Source of the DNA: Nitrospira_D sp035465795
GTDB lineage: Bacteria > Nitrospirota > Nitrospiria > Nitrospirales > Nitrospiraceae
Reading direction: 5' to 3'
NCBI RefSeq assembly: GCF_049546785.1
Contig: NZ_JBMWAN010000001.1
Span: forward strand, 124,001 to 188,000
DNA length: 64,000 nt
In this document: positions 43,362 through 51,575 of the stretch, one piece after another
Layout of the letters: each line of letters begins with the position of its first letter
Numbering within the stretch: position 1 is the stretch's first letter
Notes under the pieces: model-generated
Databases searched by the model: none
What the model was told of the DNA's origin: nothing
The model's input: the letters and a program-made list of their open reading frames with translations, nothing else
Position numbers and translations under genes: made by a program

Positions 43362-44354
43362 TCACCCCCTCGGCGCTGGCCCGACCACCTTTGTTCGCAA
43401 CAAGCCGATCGGCTGAATCTCCAGCTCCACCACATCTCCCGGCTTCAAGTAGCGATCCAATTCAAGCCCGCATCCGCCTCCCACCGTTCCTGAGCCGAAG
43501 ACGTCGCCCGGGTAGATCATTTCTCCGCAAGACACATGGGCGATCATCTGCGGGAACGACCAATGAATCGTCCCGAACCGCCCCCTCGACCATTCTTCTC
43601 CGTTTACCCTGGCGGTCATCGTCAGGGCGCCGAGATCCCTGATCTCATCGGGAGTCACCAGACAAGGGCCGAGGGCCGTCGCAAAATCCTTGCCCTTGGC
43701 AGGCCCCAACCGGCAAGCCATCTCTTGAAACTGGACGTCGCGTGCGCTGAAGTCGTTCATGATGGTGTAGCCGGCGATGTAGTCTTCCGCCTCCCGTTCG
43801 GCAACGTCTTTGCCTGTGCGTCCAATGACACAGGCCAGTTCCAACTCATAGTCCAACTTCGTTGTCTCCAGCGGCCACGGCAAGTCTTCGTCCGGCCCGA
43901 TAATGGTGCGGTGATTTCCCTTGTAGTACACGGGGGCTTTGTACCATTCCGGCGGAATCGGCTGTCCCCGCTTCTGCGAGGTGGCGGCAATGTGATCTTC
44001 AAAGGCAATAAAGTCGCGCAGTGAAGACGGAGCAGGCAGCGGAGCGATGATCCGAACGTCGCCGGCACCGTGCGCAATGGTTTCACCCACAGGGCCTTTC
44101 GTTGAGGGACCGAGCATGGCGGCATAGTCAACCGCCCGCCGGGCGGCGGCCATGGTCGACAGACCTCCTTCAAGAAACTCCAGCATGTTCGAGGGCACCT
44201 GGGCATTGGCCAGGCGATACGGTTGTGCTTCGTGTTGGTCGCTCAACCACCGGACATAGGCCAGATTCAAGTCGACCACGTGCTGGCCGTGAATGGCCCC
44301 CACTCTCGTGAATGGGCCGACAGGAGTTGTGATACGGAAACTGACGAGTTTCAT
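43362..44354 (-). CDS. Fumarylacetoacetase-family hydrolase
   Basis: The 330-residue protein has the FAH C-terminal domain: LRDFIAFEDHI, KLDYELELACVIG with acidic metal ligands, GYTIMNDFSARDVQ, GPAKGKDFATALGPCLVTPD and MIYPGDVFGSGTVGGGCG. Directly after homogentisate dioxygenase (stop and start share one base), it should hydrolyse fumarylacetoacetate (or maleylacetoacetate) to fumarate and acetoacetate. No maleylacetoacetate isomerase is in the window. Confidence 0.92.
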   Translation of the reverse strand: MKLVSFRITTPVGPFTRVGAIHGQHVVDLNLAYVRWLSDQHEAQPYRLANAQVPSNMLEFLEGGLSTMAAARRAVDYAAMLGPSTKGPVGETIAHGAGDVRIIAPLPAPSSLRDFIAFEDHIAATSQKRGQPIPPEWYKAPVYYKGNHRTIIGPDEDLPWPLETTKLDYELELACVIGRTGKDVAEREAEDYIAGYTIMNDFSARDVQFQEMACRLGPAKGKDFATALGPCLVTPDEIRDLGALTMTARVNGEEWSRGRFGTIHWSFPQMIAHVSCGEMIYPGDVFGSGTVGGGCGLELDRYLKPGDVVELEIQPIGLLRTKVVGPAPRG

Positions 44355-45460
44355 CAGCGGCTCCAGCTCAGCGCGTAGTCCACGATCTCTGCCGCTTCCA
44401 TCTCCGGTCTCACCGTGAACGGTGTCTTCGATTCGATCATCACCGCCACTTCACTCGTATGCGTCTTGCCCTTGCTGGCCTGCACCGCTTGCGGCTGTGG
44501 TCCGTGGTGGATGCCTTGCGGGTGCAAGGTCAACATGCCCGGTCGAATCCCCGCACGGCTGAAAAAGTCTCCCTGATGATAGAAGAGCACTTCGTCGTAA
44601 TCTGTATTGCGATGATAGAACGGGACATGGAGCGCCTCAGGGTCGCTTTCCAATGGCCTCGGCGCAAAAGTAGAAATAAGACATCCGCCCGCCTGAAACG
44701 TCGCGTGCACGCTAGGGGGCAAATGGTAGCGGGGGCTTGTGACCGGCCGAAAATCGCGCACGTTCAATTTCGCGACCCAAAGATCTCCTTTCCACCCGAC
44801 CACGTCCATGGGATAGAACGGATACACCACTCGCGTCGTCTCCCCTTGCCGCTTGATGTGGACTTCCCATTCCAGGCCTTGGTCCGCTGCCGATTCCACG
44901 AGGCCAAGCTCCGGTGCCACCAGCACACCTTTGTCGAACAGGGCATGCTGGCCGAGCGGTCCGCGGTCCGGCATCAGGATTCGTTCTGGAGTTTCCACTA
45001 TGAGGAACAGGGAAGGACCGGCATCGACGTGGGTTCGATAGGTCGTCCCTTTGGGGATCACCACATAATCGCCTGGCTCATAAGACAGGGTTCCATAGTC
45101 CGTCTCAAATGCCCCTGTCCCCTGATGCACAAAATAGACTTCGTCCCCATCCGCGTTCCGGACGAAATGGGCCATGGTCTCCATAGAAGACCGCACGTAC
45201 AGCCTCACATCCCGGCTCTGCATCATAAGAGTTGGGGTGGTGGCAGCGGATGGCGTGGTTGTAATGGAAACCTGGGTGCAGACAAAGGCTCTTGGCTTCA
45301 GCGCCCCATCGATCTGTACCCAGCCTGTGGGGGGATGCGTCCGGTACAGATGGGAAACGGGTCCGGCGAATCCGTCCCGCCCATGCTCGTCTTCATACAG
45401 TCCTTCGGGAATTCCGACATGGGCCTGATTGGGAGCTTTGCCTCTTTTATTGAGATACAT
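44354..45460 (-). CDS. hmgA: Homogentisate 1,2-dioxygenase
   Basis: A 368-residue cupin-type dioxygenase. The iron-binding region is visible as PFYHRNTDYDEVLFYHQGDF followed by LHPQGIHHGPQPQ, and an N-terminal cupin half carries DEVYFVHQGTGAFETDYG. It opens the homogentisate ring with O2 to maleylacetoacetate. It is shorter than the eukaryotic and Pseudomonas enzymes (about 430-445), as often seen in bacteria of other phyla. It lies between the HPPD-like and FAH genes. Confidence 0.92.
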   Translation of the reverse strand: MYLNKRGKAPNQAHVGIPEGLYEDEHGRDGFAGPVSHLYRTHPPTGWVQIDGALKPRAFVCTQVSITTTPSAATTPTLMMQSRDVRLYVRSSMETMAHFVRNADGDEVYFVHQGTGAFETDYGTLSYEPGDYVVIPKGTTYRTHVDAGPSLFLIVETPERILMPDRGPLGQHALFDKGVLVAPELGLVESAADQGLEWEVHIKRQGETTRVVYPFYPMDVVGWKGDLWVAKLNVRDFRPVTSPRYHLPPSVHATFQAGGCLISTFAPRPLESDPEALHVPFYHRNTDYDEVLFYHQGDFFSRAGIRPGMLTLHPQGIHHGPQPQAVQASKGKTHTSEVAVMIESKTPFTVRPEMEAAEIVDYALSWSR

Positions 45461-45489
45461 GGCCGGTCTCCCTCAGAGCCAGGCTCTCT

Positions 45490-46077
45490 TCATGACGCCT
45501 GCTTCAGCGGCTTCTTCTCCACGGGAATCGGAATTGAGTCGTAGTCGATGATCGTCCGTTCAAGACCGGAGGCCTGATCACGTTCAATGTCTTTGTAGAG
45601 CGATTCAACGGTGCTTCGGACAAACGTCTTCGCCGTTTCCCCTCCATGCTCCCGCTGGATGAGTTCAATAAACAAACCGCTGGCCGGAAAGAGTGGATAG
45701 GTGAACCGTTGCTTGAGAGGGCCGAACCCGTCACGCCCTTCTTTCACCGGCCCGCTGAACTTGACGCCTTGAACCTCCCACTCGCGACAGGCTGCGTCGA
45801 TATCGTCAACCTCAAGGGCGAAGTGCTGCACCCCCTGCCCGTACTTTTCGATAAACTCGTTAATCTGGGACTTCACCGTCTTGTCTCGCCCCTGCATCAG
45901 TGCAACCTTAGCGTTCCCTCGTTGTACAACGACGGTATCCATCGATGATCTGTCGCTCCCCACGTCACGAGCCGACCAGAGCACCTCAAAACCGAGAACC
46001 TTGGTGAAGAGAAACTCCGCCACATCGAGGTTCTCCACACAGAGCGTGATGTGATCAATCCCAGGTGCGTGATTCAT
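45490..46077 (-). CDS. hpd: Half-size 4-hydroxyphenylpyruvate dioxygenase-like VOC protein
   Basis: A 195-residue VOC protein that resembles only the catalytic C-terminal half of HPPD. The three Fe(II) ligands are present: His9 (GIDHITL), His85 (GVQHFALEV) and Glu138 (GLFIELIQRE), as are KSQINEFIEKYGQGVQH and a C-terminal FVRSTVESLYKDIE helix. Normal HPPD is about 350-400 residues with two VOC halves. Being first in a unit with homogentisate dioxygenase and FAH, it should convert 4-hydroxyphenylpyruvate to homogentisate. The start at 46077 follows AGAGGTG. Confidence 0.82.
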   Translation of the reverse strand: MNHAPGIDHITLCVENLDVAEFLFTKVLGFEVLWSARDVGSDRSSMDTVVVQRGNAKVALMQGRDKTVKSQINEFIEKYGQGVQHFALEVDDIDAACREWEVQGVKFSGPVKEGRDGFGPLKQRFTYPLFPASGLFIELIQREHGGETAKTFVRSTVESLYKDIERDQASGLERTIIDYDSIPIPVEKKPLKQAS

Positions 46078-46152
46078 GGTGGCACCTCTTCTCTGGGAAA
46101 CGGATTTCACTTCACTGTTGCTCGCCCTCACTACAAATCTTTTCGCAGACAC

Positions 46153-46180
46153 AATATAACAGAAACATTATATTGAGCAA
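46153..46180 (-). promoter_or_regulatory. Predicted promoter of the minus-strand catabolic series
   Basis: On the minus strand TTGCTC (46180-46175) and TATATT (46158-46153) are separated by 16 bases. Transcription would start near 46146, about 70 bases before the HPPD-like start codon. Confidence 0.5.
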
Positions 46181-46186
46181 TATAAT
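46167..46186. promoter_or_regulatory. Palindromic operator candidate
   Basis: ATTATATTG-AG-CAATATAAT is a perfect 9-bp inverted repeat. It covers the predicted minus-strand -35 box, and a further half site CAATATAA lies at 46152-46159 within the -10 area. This layout fits a repressor or activator site. Confidence 0.6.
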
Positions 46187-46290
46187 ATTTTTATTATTCA
46201 GATGGCACACAGAACGATCGGCACAACCTCCACATTCACAGTATTGACACAACTCAATGAAGTACTGCGCCTATTTCTCACTCCAAGATA

Positions 46291-46319
46291 TTGATAGTTT
46301 AATGTAAAAGTAATATCAT
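46291..46319 (+). promoter_or_regulatory. Predicted promoter of the plus-strand set
   Basis: TTGATA (46291-46296) and TATCAT (46314-46319) are separated by exactly 17 bases, each one mismatch from the sigma-70 consensus. Transcription would start near 46326. Confidence 0.6.
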
Positions 46320-46384
46320 CCAGCATAGAAACAAAGCCGTTCTTGATCTGAAAGGCCCATCAGTCCGACATTCGGAGGTGGCCC

Positions 46385-47116
46385 ATGACGTTCTATCAAG
46401 AGATGAAGAATTTCGTACTTGGACATGGGGCCATTCACAATCCCTACCTCGATCGCTTCAAAAATGGAAGCCTGACCGATACAGACCTCAGGGAATTTGC
46501 AACCGAGTTCTATAACTTTGTCCGCTATTTCCCTCAAATCCTGATGTCTCAGCTTGTGAATACCGAAGACGAACAGGTTGCCGATGAACTGACCAAGGTC
46601 CTGTATTCCGAGTTGGGTGACGGCCAAACCCGCCATCGCCATGAACTCCTCTATCGAGACTTCTTGCGATCCATCGGCATTGATGTGCATTGGGCCATGT
46701 CTCGCCCCATGCGCCCATCGACCAAGGCCTATATCGAAGGGATGGAACACCTGTACAGCGACAGGAACCACGCCAAGGCTCTGGGCGCATCCTTTGGCCT
46801 TGAAAACATGGCGATCACGATGTGGGACCAGTTGATCCCCGGACTCACTTCCTTGAAGACGACTCGCTATCCGCACATGGACATCACCTATTTCGCCTTT
46901 CACCGGGAACTCGAATCCACCCATGAGGATGCGATGGCTCAGGCGGTGGCGGCGGTGCAGACAGCGGGCGATGCCGGGATGTCCGATCAGGACAGGGATG
47001 ATTTTCGGTTCGGGGTCGATGCCGTCCTCCGTTATCTCGAGGGATTCTGGATGGGCTTGGAGCGGAAAGAGGCTCCCGACCGGAATGCCCATGACCTCCA
47101 CCATCACGCGGCATGA
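46385..47116 (+). CDS. Heme-oxygenase-like diiron protein (TenA/PqqC/CADD-like)
   Basis: A 243-residue all-helical protein of the TenA/PqqC/CADD fold. Candidate metal ligands are arranged as in heme-oxygenase-like diiron oxygenases: acidic and His residues in LYSELGDGQTRHRHELL, a Glu in SFGLENMAITMWDQ, and the HxxxExxH run in YFAFHRELESTHEDAM. LTDTDLREFATEFYNFVRYFP resembles CADD-type proteins that make 4-aminobenzoate. A thiaminase-type TenA lacks this ligand set. The C-terminus is His-rich. GGAGGTGGCCC precedes the ATG. The gene heads the plus-strand set with the HTH regulator and the tryptophanase-type lyase. Confidence 0.7.
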   Translation: MTFYQEMKNFVLGHGAIHNPYLDRFKNGSLTDTDLREFATEFYNFVRYFPQILMSQLVNTEDEQVADELTKVLYSELGDGQTRHRHELLYRDFLRSIGIDVHWAMSRPMRPSTKAYIEGMEHLYSDRNHAKALGASFGLENMAITMWDQLIPGLTSLKTTRYPHMDITYFAFHRELESTHEDAMAQAVAAVQTAGDAGMSDQDRDDFRFGVDAVLRYLEGFWMGLERKEAPDRNAHDLHHHAA

Positions 47117-47175
47117 CGTCATCCATGAGATGAGAACAATTCCGGCCGTCTAATTGAAAGTGAAAGGAGCGCTGC

Positions 47176-48138
47176 ATGTCTGAAATCTCTCGGTACCTTG
47201 AGGCCGTGAAAGACCGTTATGACCTCAGCAGCGATTATGCGCTGGCCGAGAAACTGGGCATCGCCCAACCGGAGGCTAATTTGATGCGCCGCGGGCTGAA
47301 GATTCCGAAGCCTGAGCTGTGCATGAAGATCGCCAATCTCCTCAATAAGAATCCTGTCGAACTGCTACTGATCGCGCAAAAAGACAAAGCGCCGTCCTCA
47401 GCCAAAGAATACTGGACCCTGGCGCTGACGGCCGTCGACGTCATGCTCCACGTCCCCAAGAGCCCCAAGTACATTCCGCGAAAGGTGGAAGCCATCGGAC
47501 GGGAACTGCGCCAGCTTGAAACCCAGACTTTAACCTACGAAGGGGCGGAAGCGAGTGCCGAGGCGATTCGACTCGTTCAGACGACCGAACATGCTATCGA
47601 TGCGATCATGGAGCGGTGGAACATCTGGAAACAGGGTGAGGCTCTCTATCCGAATTACCTTCTGGCGAACCAGGCGGCGGCGAAGCGCGGGGTGGCCATA
47701 CGCCGGCTACTGGTCCTGACGCGTGAGCAAATGCAGCAAGAGCCGGTCGTGGCCGATGCCATCCAGGTCATGAACGACCAGCAGCGAGCCGGAATCCAGA
47801 TCTTCTTCGCCTTTCGCGAAGAACTCGAGCGGGCACCCGCGTTTCGACGATTTGAAGAGGACTTTAAAATCCAGGGAGCGGCGGCGGATCTCAACGCAGC
47901 CATGTTCGACCGGGAGATTCTCATCTTTTCCCAATCTTACGGCCAGGTGCAGCTCGGCGTGGTCGGTACGCCGACAGCGCTGACGATGATCCAGCAGTTG
48001 GAGATCACGTGGAAACCCGAACTGCTGCGCGATCTGGATCCCGCTCCCCTCTTCGATATGACCCGGTATGTCTTTGAGTACGGAGGACCGCAGGCCTTTA
48101 GAATGGAACTGGCGCGGTTCAAGAGGTCGGTCGCATGA
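47176..48138 (+). CDS. HTH transcriptional regulator with unknown sensor domain
   Basis: The 320-residue protein has an N-terminal Cro/C1-type helix-turn-helix (about 5-65: SDYALAEKLGIAQPEANLMR, PKPELCMKIANLLNKNPVELL). The remaining 250 residues are an alpha/beta domain I do not recognise; an aromatic and Arg-rich middle (IMERWNIWKQGEALYPNYLL) and FDREILIFSQSYGQVQLG stand out. It overlaps the lyase start by ATGA, so the two are co-translated. It probably controls the divergent catabolic genes by binding the palindrome at 46167 in response to an amino acid or aromatic signal; this is inference. Confidence 0.65.
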   Translation: MSEISRYLEAVKDRYDLSSDYALAEKLGIAQPEANLMRRGLKIPKPELCMKIANLLNKNPVELLLIAQKDKAPSSAKEYWTLALTAVDVMLHVPKSPKYIPRKVEAIGRELRQLETQTLTYEGAEASAEAIRLVQTTEHAIDAIMERWNIWKQGEALYPNYLLANQAAAKRGVAIRRLLVLTREQMQQEPVVADAIQVMNDQQRAGIQIFFAFREELERAPAFRRFEEDFKIQGAAADLNAAMFDREILIFSQSYGQVQLGVVGTPTALTMIQQLEITWKPELLRDLDPAPLFDMTRYVFEYGGPQAFRMELARFKRSVA

Positions 48139-49526
48139 AATTCCCTTCCGAGCCGTTCAAAATCAAAGTGGTCGAACCGATTCGACGCACCACGCGCGAA
48201 GAGCGGGATCGTCTGCTGCGAGAAGCGGGCTACAATCTGTTTCATGTGCCGGCTGAGAGTGTGTACGTCGACCTCCTGACCGACAGCGGTACCTCCGCTA
48301 TGAGCGATGACCAGTGGGCGGGCCTGATGCTCGGCGATGAGTCCTATGCCGGCAGTAAGAACTATTACCATCTCGAAGAAACCGTTCGGTCCATCTTCGG
48401 CTACACCCACGTCATCCCCACCCATCAGGGGCGCATGGCCGAGAATCTACTCTTCTCCACCGTGGTGAAGCCGGGCATGTGCGTCCCGAACAACATTCAT
48501 TTCGACACCACACGCGCCAACGTGGAGCATCAAGGAGCCCAGGCACTGGATGTGGTGATCAAAGAAGCCTACGACCCTCACTGCGAGTTGCCGTTCAAGG
48601 GCAATATGGATCTGGTCCGGTTGGAGGAAACGATCCACCATATCGGGCGGGATCGCATTCCGCTGGTGATGCTGACGATCACGAACAACAGCGGCGGCGG
48701 GCAACCGGTGTCGATGGAGAACATCCGGCAGACCCGTGCGCTGTTGAACCACCACCGCATCCCCCTCTTCTTCGATGCCTGCCGATTCGCCGAAAACTGC
48801 TTCTTCATCAAAGAGCGGGAGCCGGAATTCGCCGGCACGTCGATTCTCGACATTGCGCGGGAACTCTTCAGCTACGGCGACGGCTGCACCATGTCCGCCA
48901 AGAAAGACGGCCTCGTGAACATCGGGGGCTTTCTCACGCTCAACCACGATCAGTGGGCACAGGACATCACCAACATGCTCATCATGATCGAAGGATTCCC
49001 CACCTACGGAGGTTTAGCAGGCCGGGATCTCGAAGCGATGGCCCGAGGGCTCCGCGAGGTGCTGGACGAAGACTATCTGCGATTCCGGGTCGGGCAGGTC
49101 CGCTTTCTGGGAGAGCTGCTGGACCAGGCGGGCGTGCCCATTCTCAAACCGATCGGGGGACACGCCGTCTACCTCAACGCCAAAGAGTTCCTGCCGCACA
49201 TTCCGCAGGCCGAATTTCCCGCCCAATCATTGGCCGTCGCCCTCTATCGGGAATACGGGATCCGGGGAGTTGAAATCGGGACAGTGATGTTCGGCAAAAA
49301 AGAACCGGCTACCGGCCGAACAATCCATCCTGCCCTCGAGATGGTCCGGCTCGCCATCCCGCGCCGGGTCTATACCAACATGCAGATTACCTATGTCGCC
49401 GAATCGATTATCGAACTGTACCGGACGCGCGAGATGATTCATGGCCTCAGTTTGACCTACGAGGCGCCGGCGCTGCGCCACTTCACAGCGCGATTTGAGG
49501 AACTCCAGCCGCAGCCACTCTCGTAG
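48135..49526 (+). CDS. tnaA: Tryptophanase-type beta-eliminating lyase
   Basis: A 463-residue PLP enzyme of the tryptophanase/tyrosine phenol-lyase family: VDLLTDSGTSAMS, IPTHQGRMAENL, FFDACRFAENCFFIKERE, and PLP lysine Lys257 in MSAKKDG. Two residues separate the subfamilies: tyrosine phenol-lyase has Thr124 and Arg381 (Citrobacter numbering), tryptophanase has Asp and Ile. Here Asp124 (HFDTTR) and Ile381 (VEIG) are found at the same numbers, so tryptophan cleavage to indole, pyruvate and ammonia is favoured. It is coupled to the HTH regulator. Confidence 0.9.
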   Translation: MKFPSEPFKIKVVEPIRRTTREERDRLLREAGYNLFHVPAESVYVDLLTDSGTSAMSDDQWAGLMLGDESYAGSKNYYHLEETVRSIFGYTHVIPTHQGRMAENLLFSTVVKPGMCVPNNIHFDTTRANVEHQGAQALDVVIKEAYDPHCELPFKGNMDLVRLEETIHHIGRDRIPLVMLTITNNSGGGQPVSMENIRQTRALLNHHRIPLFFDACRFAENCFFIKEREPEFAGTSILDIARELFSYGDGCTMSAKKDGLVNIGGFLTLNHDQWAQDITNMLIMIEGFPTYGGLAGRDLEAMARGLREVLDEDYLRFRVGQVRFLGELLDQAGVPILKPIGGHAVYLNAKEFLPHIPQAEFPAQSLAVALYREYGIRGVEIGTVMFGKKEPATGRTIHPALEMVRLAIPRRVYTNMQITYVAESIIELYRTREMIHGLSLTYEAPALRHFTARFEELQPQPLS

Positions 49527-49551
49527 CAAGCGGCATCCTGATGGAGCACCT

Positions 49552-51498
49552 ATGGCAACCCTCTTCAAAGGCCTCGAACGAATCGAAGAAGCCCGAGAGC
49601 AGGTAACCGGCCATAGTTTCATGACAGGGCTCTTTGTCGGAAAGCCCAACTTCTCACTGCTGCTCACGCCGGAAGAATCACCGGAGCAGAAGGCTGCCTG
49701 GGAGTTGTATCGCCCGCAACTTGAAACCTTCCTCACCACGCAGGTCGATCCGGATGAAATCGAACGGACGACAAAGATCCCCGATTCCGTGCTGAAAGGG
49801 TTGTTTGCGCTCGGCGCATTCGGCATGAAAATCCCCAAAGAGTATGGAGGGCTCGGCTTCTCCTATACAAACTATGGCCGCGCCCTGATGTTGATGGCCA
49901 GTTGGAGCAACATTCTGGCCCTGACCGTCGCTGTGCCGCAGTCCATCGGCATCGCCATGCCGCTGCTCCTGTTCGGCAATGAGGAGCAGAAACGCAAGTA
50001 CCTGCCGATCGTTGCGCGGGAAGCCATCTCGGCCTTCGCACTCACCGAATCGATCACCGGATCCGATGCGGCCAATATCGGGACCGAAGCGGTGCTCGAT
50101 TCCAGCGGCACGGCATTTGTGGTGAACGGCGAGAAACTCTGGTGTACGAACGGCTCGATCGCCCGCTATATCACATTGATCGCGCGAGTGCCGGCGAGGC
50201 GTCGCCAGGACGGCGGGCAGACCTTGTGGGTTCCAGTTCCTGATGGCAAGGGAGCGGAGGATCATGTCCATACCGCCTTCGTTCTCGATATGACCCAGCC
50301 AGGCGTACGAATACGACAGCGCTGTCAATTCGAAGGCTGCCGGGGCATTGAGAACGCCTACATGACCTTCACGGATGTCCGGATCCCAGCGGCCAACGTG
50401 ATCGGGGAAATCGGTCGTGGTCTGAAATATGCTTTGACCATCCTAAACGTGGGCCGCGCGATCAGCATCCCGGCCATATGCCTGGGCATGGCCAAGCAGG
50501 CGTGGCAACCGACGCTCGATCGGGCCAACCAGCGGCTGACGTTTCAGAAACCCCTCAGCGAGCGGCAGACACAACGCATGAGGCTGGGCCGCATGGCGGC
50601 GAATCTGTATGCGATGGAAGCGCTCGCCTTCTCTGTGTGGCGGCTGGCCGATCACCATACCTACGATGTCCGCATCGAAGCGGCAATTGCCAAGATCTGT
50701 TGTTCGGAGAGAACGATCCAGTTTCTGAAAGATGCCCAGACTCTTTTCGGGGGGATGGGGTACGAAACGGCCGATTCCAAACGGCTGCGCGGCGAGCCTG
50801 CGTTCGGCGTTGAACAACTGGTTCGTGACGCGGAGATGTATCGGATCGGCGAAGGGGCCACCGATATTTTGCGCCCGTTCGTCGCGCGCGAGGGCCTGAA
50901 CATGCATCTTGAGCGCGCGAAACAGTACCTGGATGAACGGGTGACCGGCCTTCGCCGGCTCACGGAGTTGGGACGGCTCGCGAGATTCTATCTTCCCTGG
51001 TTTTGGGGGCAATGGATGCGCAATCCGCTACCGGCTCGGCCTGAATTCCAATCCCCTCACGTCCGGTCCAAACTGGCGTTCGTCGAACGTACGAGTCGCA
51101 GGCTTGCGCGGGCGATTTTCTATGCCCTGCTCTTCCATCGGCACGCGCTTCAGGATGACCAAGGGCGCCAAAACCGGATCGAGATCGCCGGCGAAGATCT
51201 GCTGGTGATTGCAGCGACCGCCCTCTATGCCGAGCGACAGGAGCGGATCGACGGAAATCTTGAGGGTTGGGACCTTGCTGATGAAGTGTTCCGCGAGGCC
51301 ACGCAACGCATCGACCACAATATCCGAGGACTGATCCGCAATCATGATAAACCGGTGACCGACGTTGGGAAGAGGGCACTCAGCGGCACGTACCCTTCAC
51401 TCTCCCATGGGATCATCCCGCGCGGCCTTCAGGATTACCTGGGCAGACGGGAGAGTGCCATCAGGACCGGAAAAGAAAGTCAGCGTAAAGCGATCTGA
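49552..51498 (+). CDS. Acyl-CoA dehydrogenase with long C-terminal extension
   Basis: The 648-residue protein has the ACAD core (about 70-470): GAFGMKIPKEYGGLGFSY, SAFALTESITGSDAANI, TFQKPLSERQTQRMRLGRM and the catalytic Glu in YRIGEGATDILRPFVARE. About 180 residues follow, as in VLCAD/ACAD9-like enzymes that bind membranes or partners. It passes electrons to ETF. ATG 49552 follows GGAG by six bases. It probably works with the second ACAD at 52615 and the beta-oxidation genes downstream. Confidence 0.9.
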   Translation: MATLFKGLERIEEAREQVTGHSFMTGLFVGKPNFSLLLTPEESPEQKAAWELYRPQLETFLTTQVDPDEIERTTKIPDSVLKGLFALGAFGMKIPKEYGGLGFSYTNYGRALMLMASWSNILALTVAVPQSIGIAMPLLLFGNEEQKRKYLPIVAREAISAFALTESITGSDAANIGTEAVLDSSGTAFVVNGEKLWCTNGSIARYITLIARVPARRRQDGGQTLWVPVPDGKGAEDHVHTAFVLDMTQPGVRIRQRCQFEGCRGIENAYMTFTDVRIPAANVIGEIGRGLKYALTILNVGRAISIPAICLGMAKQAWQPTLDRANQRLTFQKPLSERQTQRMRLGRMAANLYAMEALAFSVWRLADHHTYDVRIEAAIAKICCSERTIQFLKDAQTLFGGMGYETADSKRLRGEPAFGVEQLVRDAEMYRIGEGATDILRPFVAREGLNMHLERAKQYLDERVTGLRRLTELGRLARFYLPWFWGQWMRNPLPARPEFQSPHVRSKLAFVERTSRRLARAIFYALLFHRHALQDDQGRQNRIEIAGEDLLVIAATALYAERQERIDGNLEGWDLADEVFREATQRIDHNIRGLIRNHDKPVTDVGKRALSGTYPSLSHGIIPRGLQDYLGRRESAIRTGKESQRKAI

Positions 51499-51575
51499 GC
51501 CAAGGCTCCGCCATCTATCTGGTGGTCCCGGAAGATCCCACGCCACCAACGAACCGACCACAATGAGATGAGCCT

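Larger units (their letters stand above)
46078..46384. promoter_or_regulatory. Divergent promoter region of the catabolic cluster
   Basis: This 307-base, AT-rich region separates the minus-strand catabolic series from the plus-strand set. It contains a perfect palindrome (46167-46186), a predicted minus-strand promoter overlapping it and a predicted plus-strand promoter (46291-46319). The HTH regulator encoded at 47176 is the obvious candidate to bind here. Confidence 0.7.

Noticed and set aside
46244..46249. TTGACA as -35 box for the plus-strand set
   Set aside because: No -10-like sequence at 16-18 bases; the pair at 46291/46314 is far better.
46385..47116. Thiaminase II (TenA)
   Set aside because: The metal-ligand pattern of diiron relatives is present and there are no thiamin genes nearby.
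48135..49526. Tyrosine phenol-lyase
   Set aside because: The Arg381 and Thr124 equivalents are Ile and Asp, as in tryptophanase.
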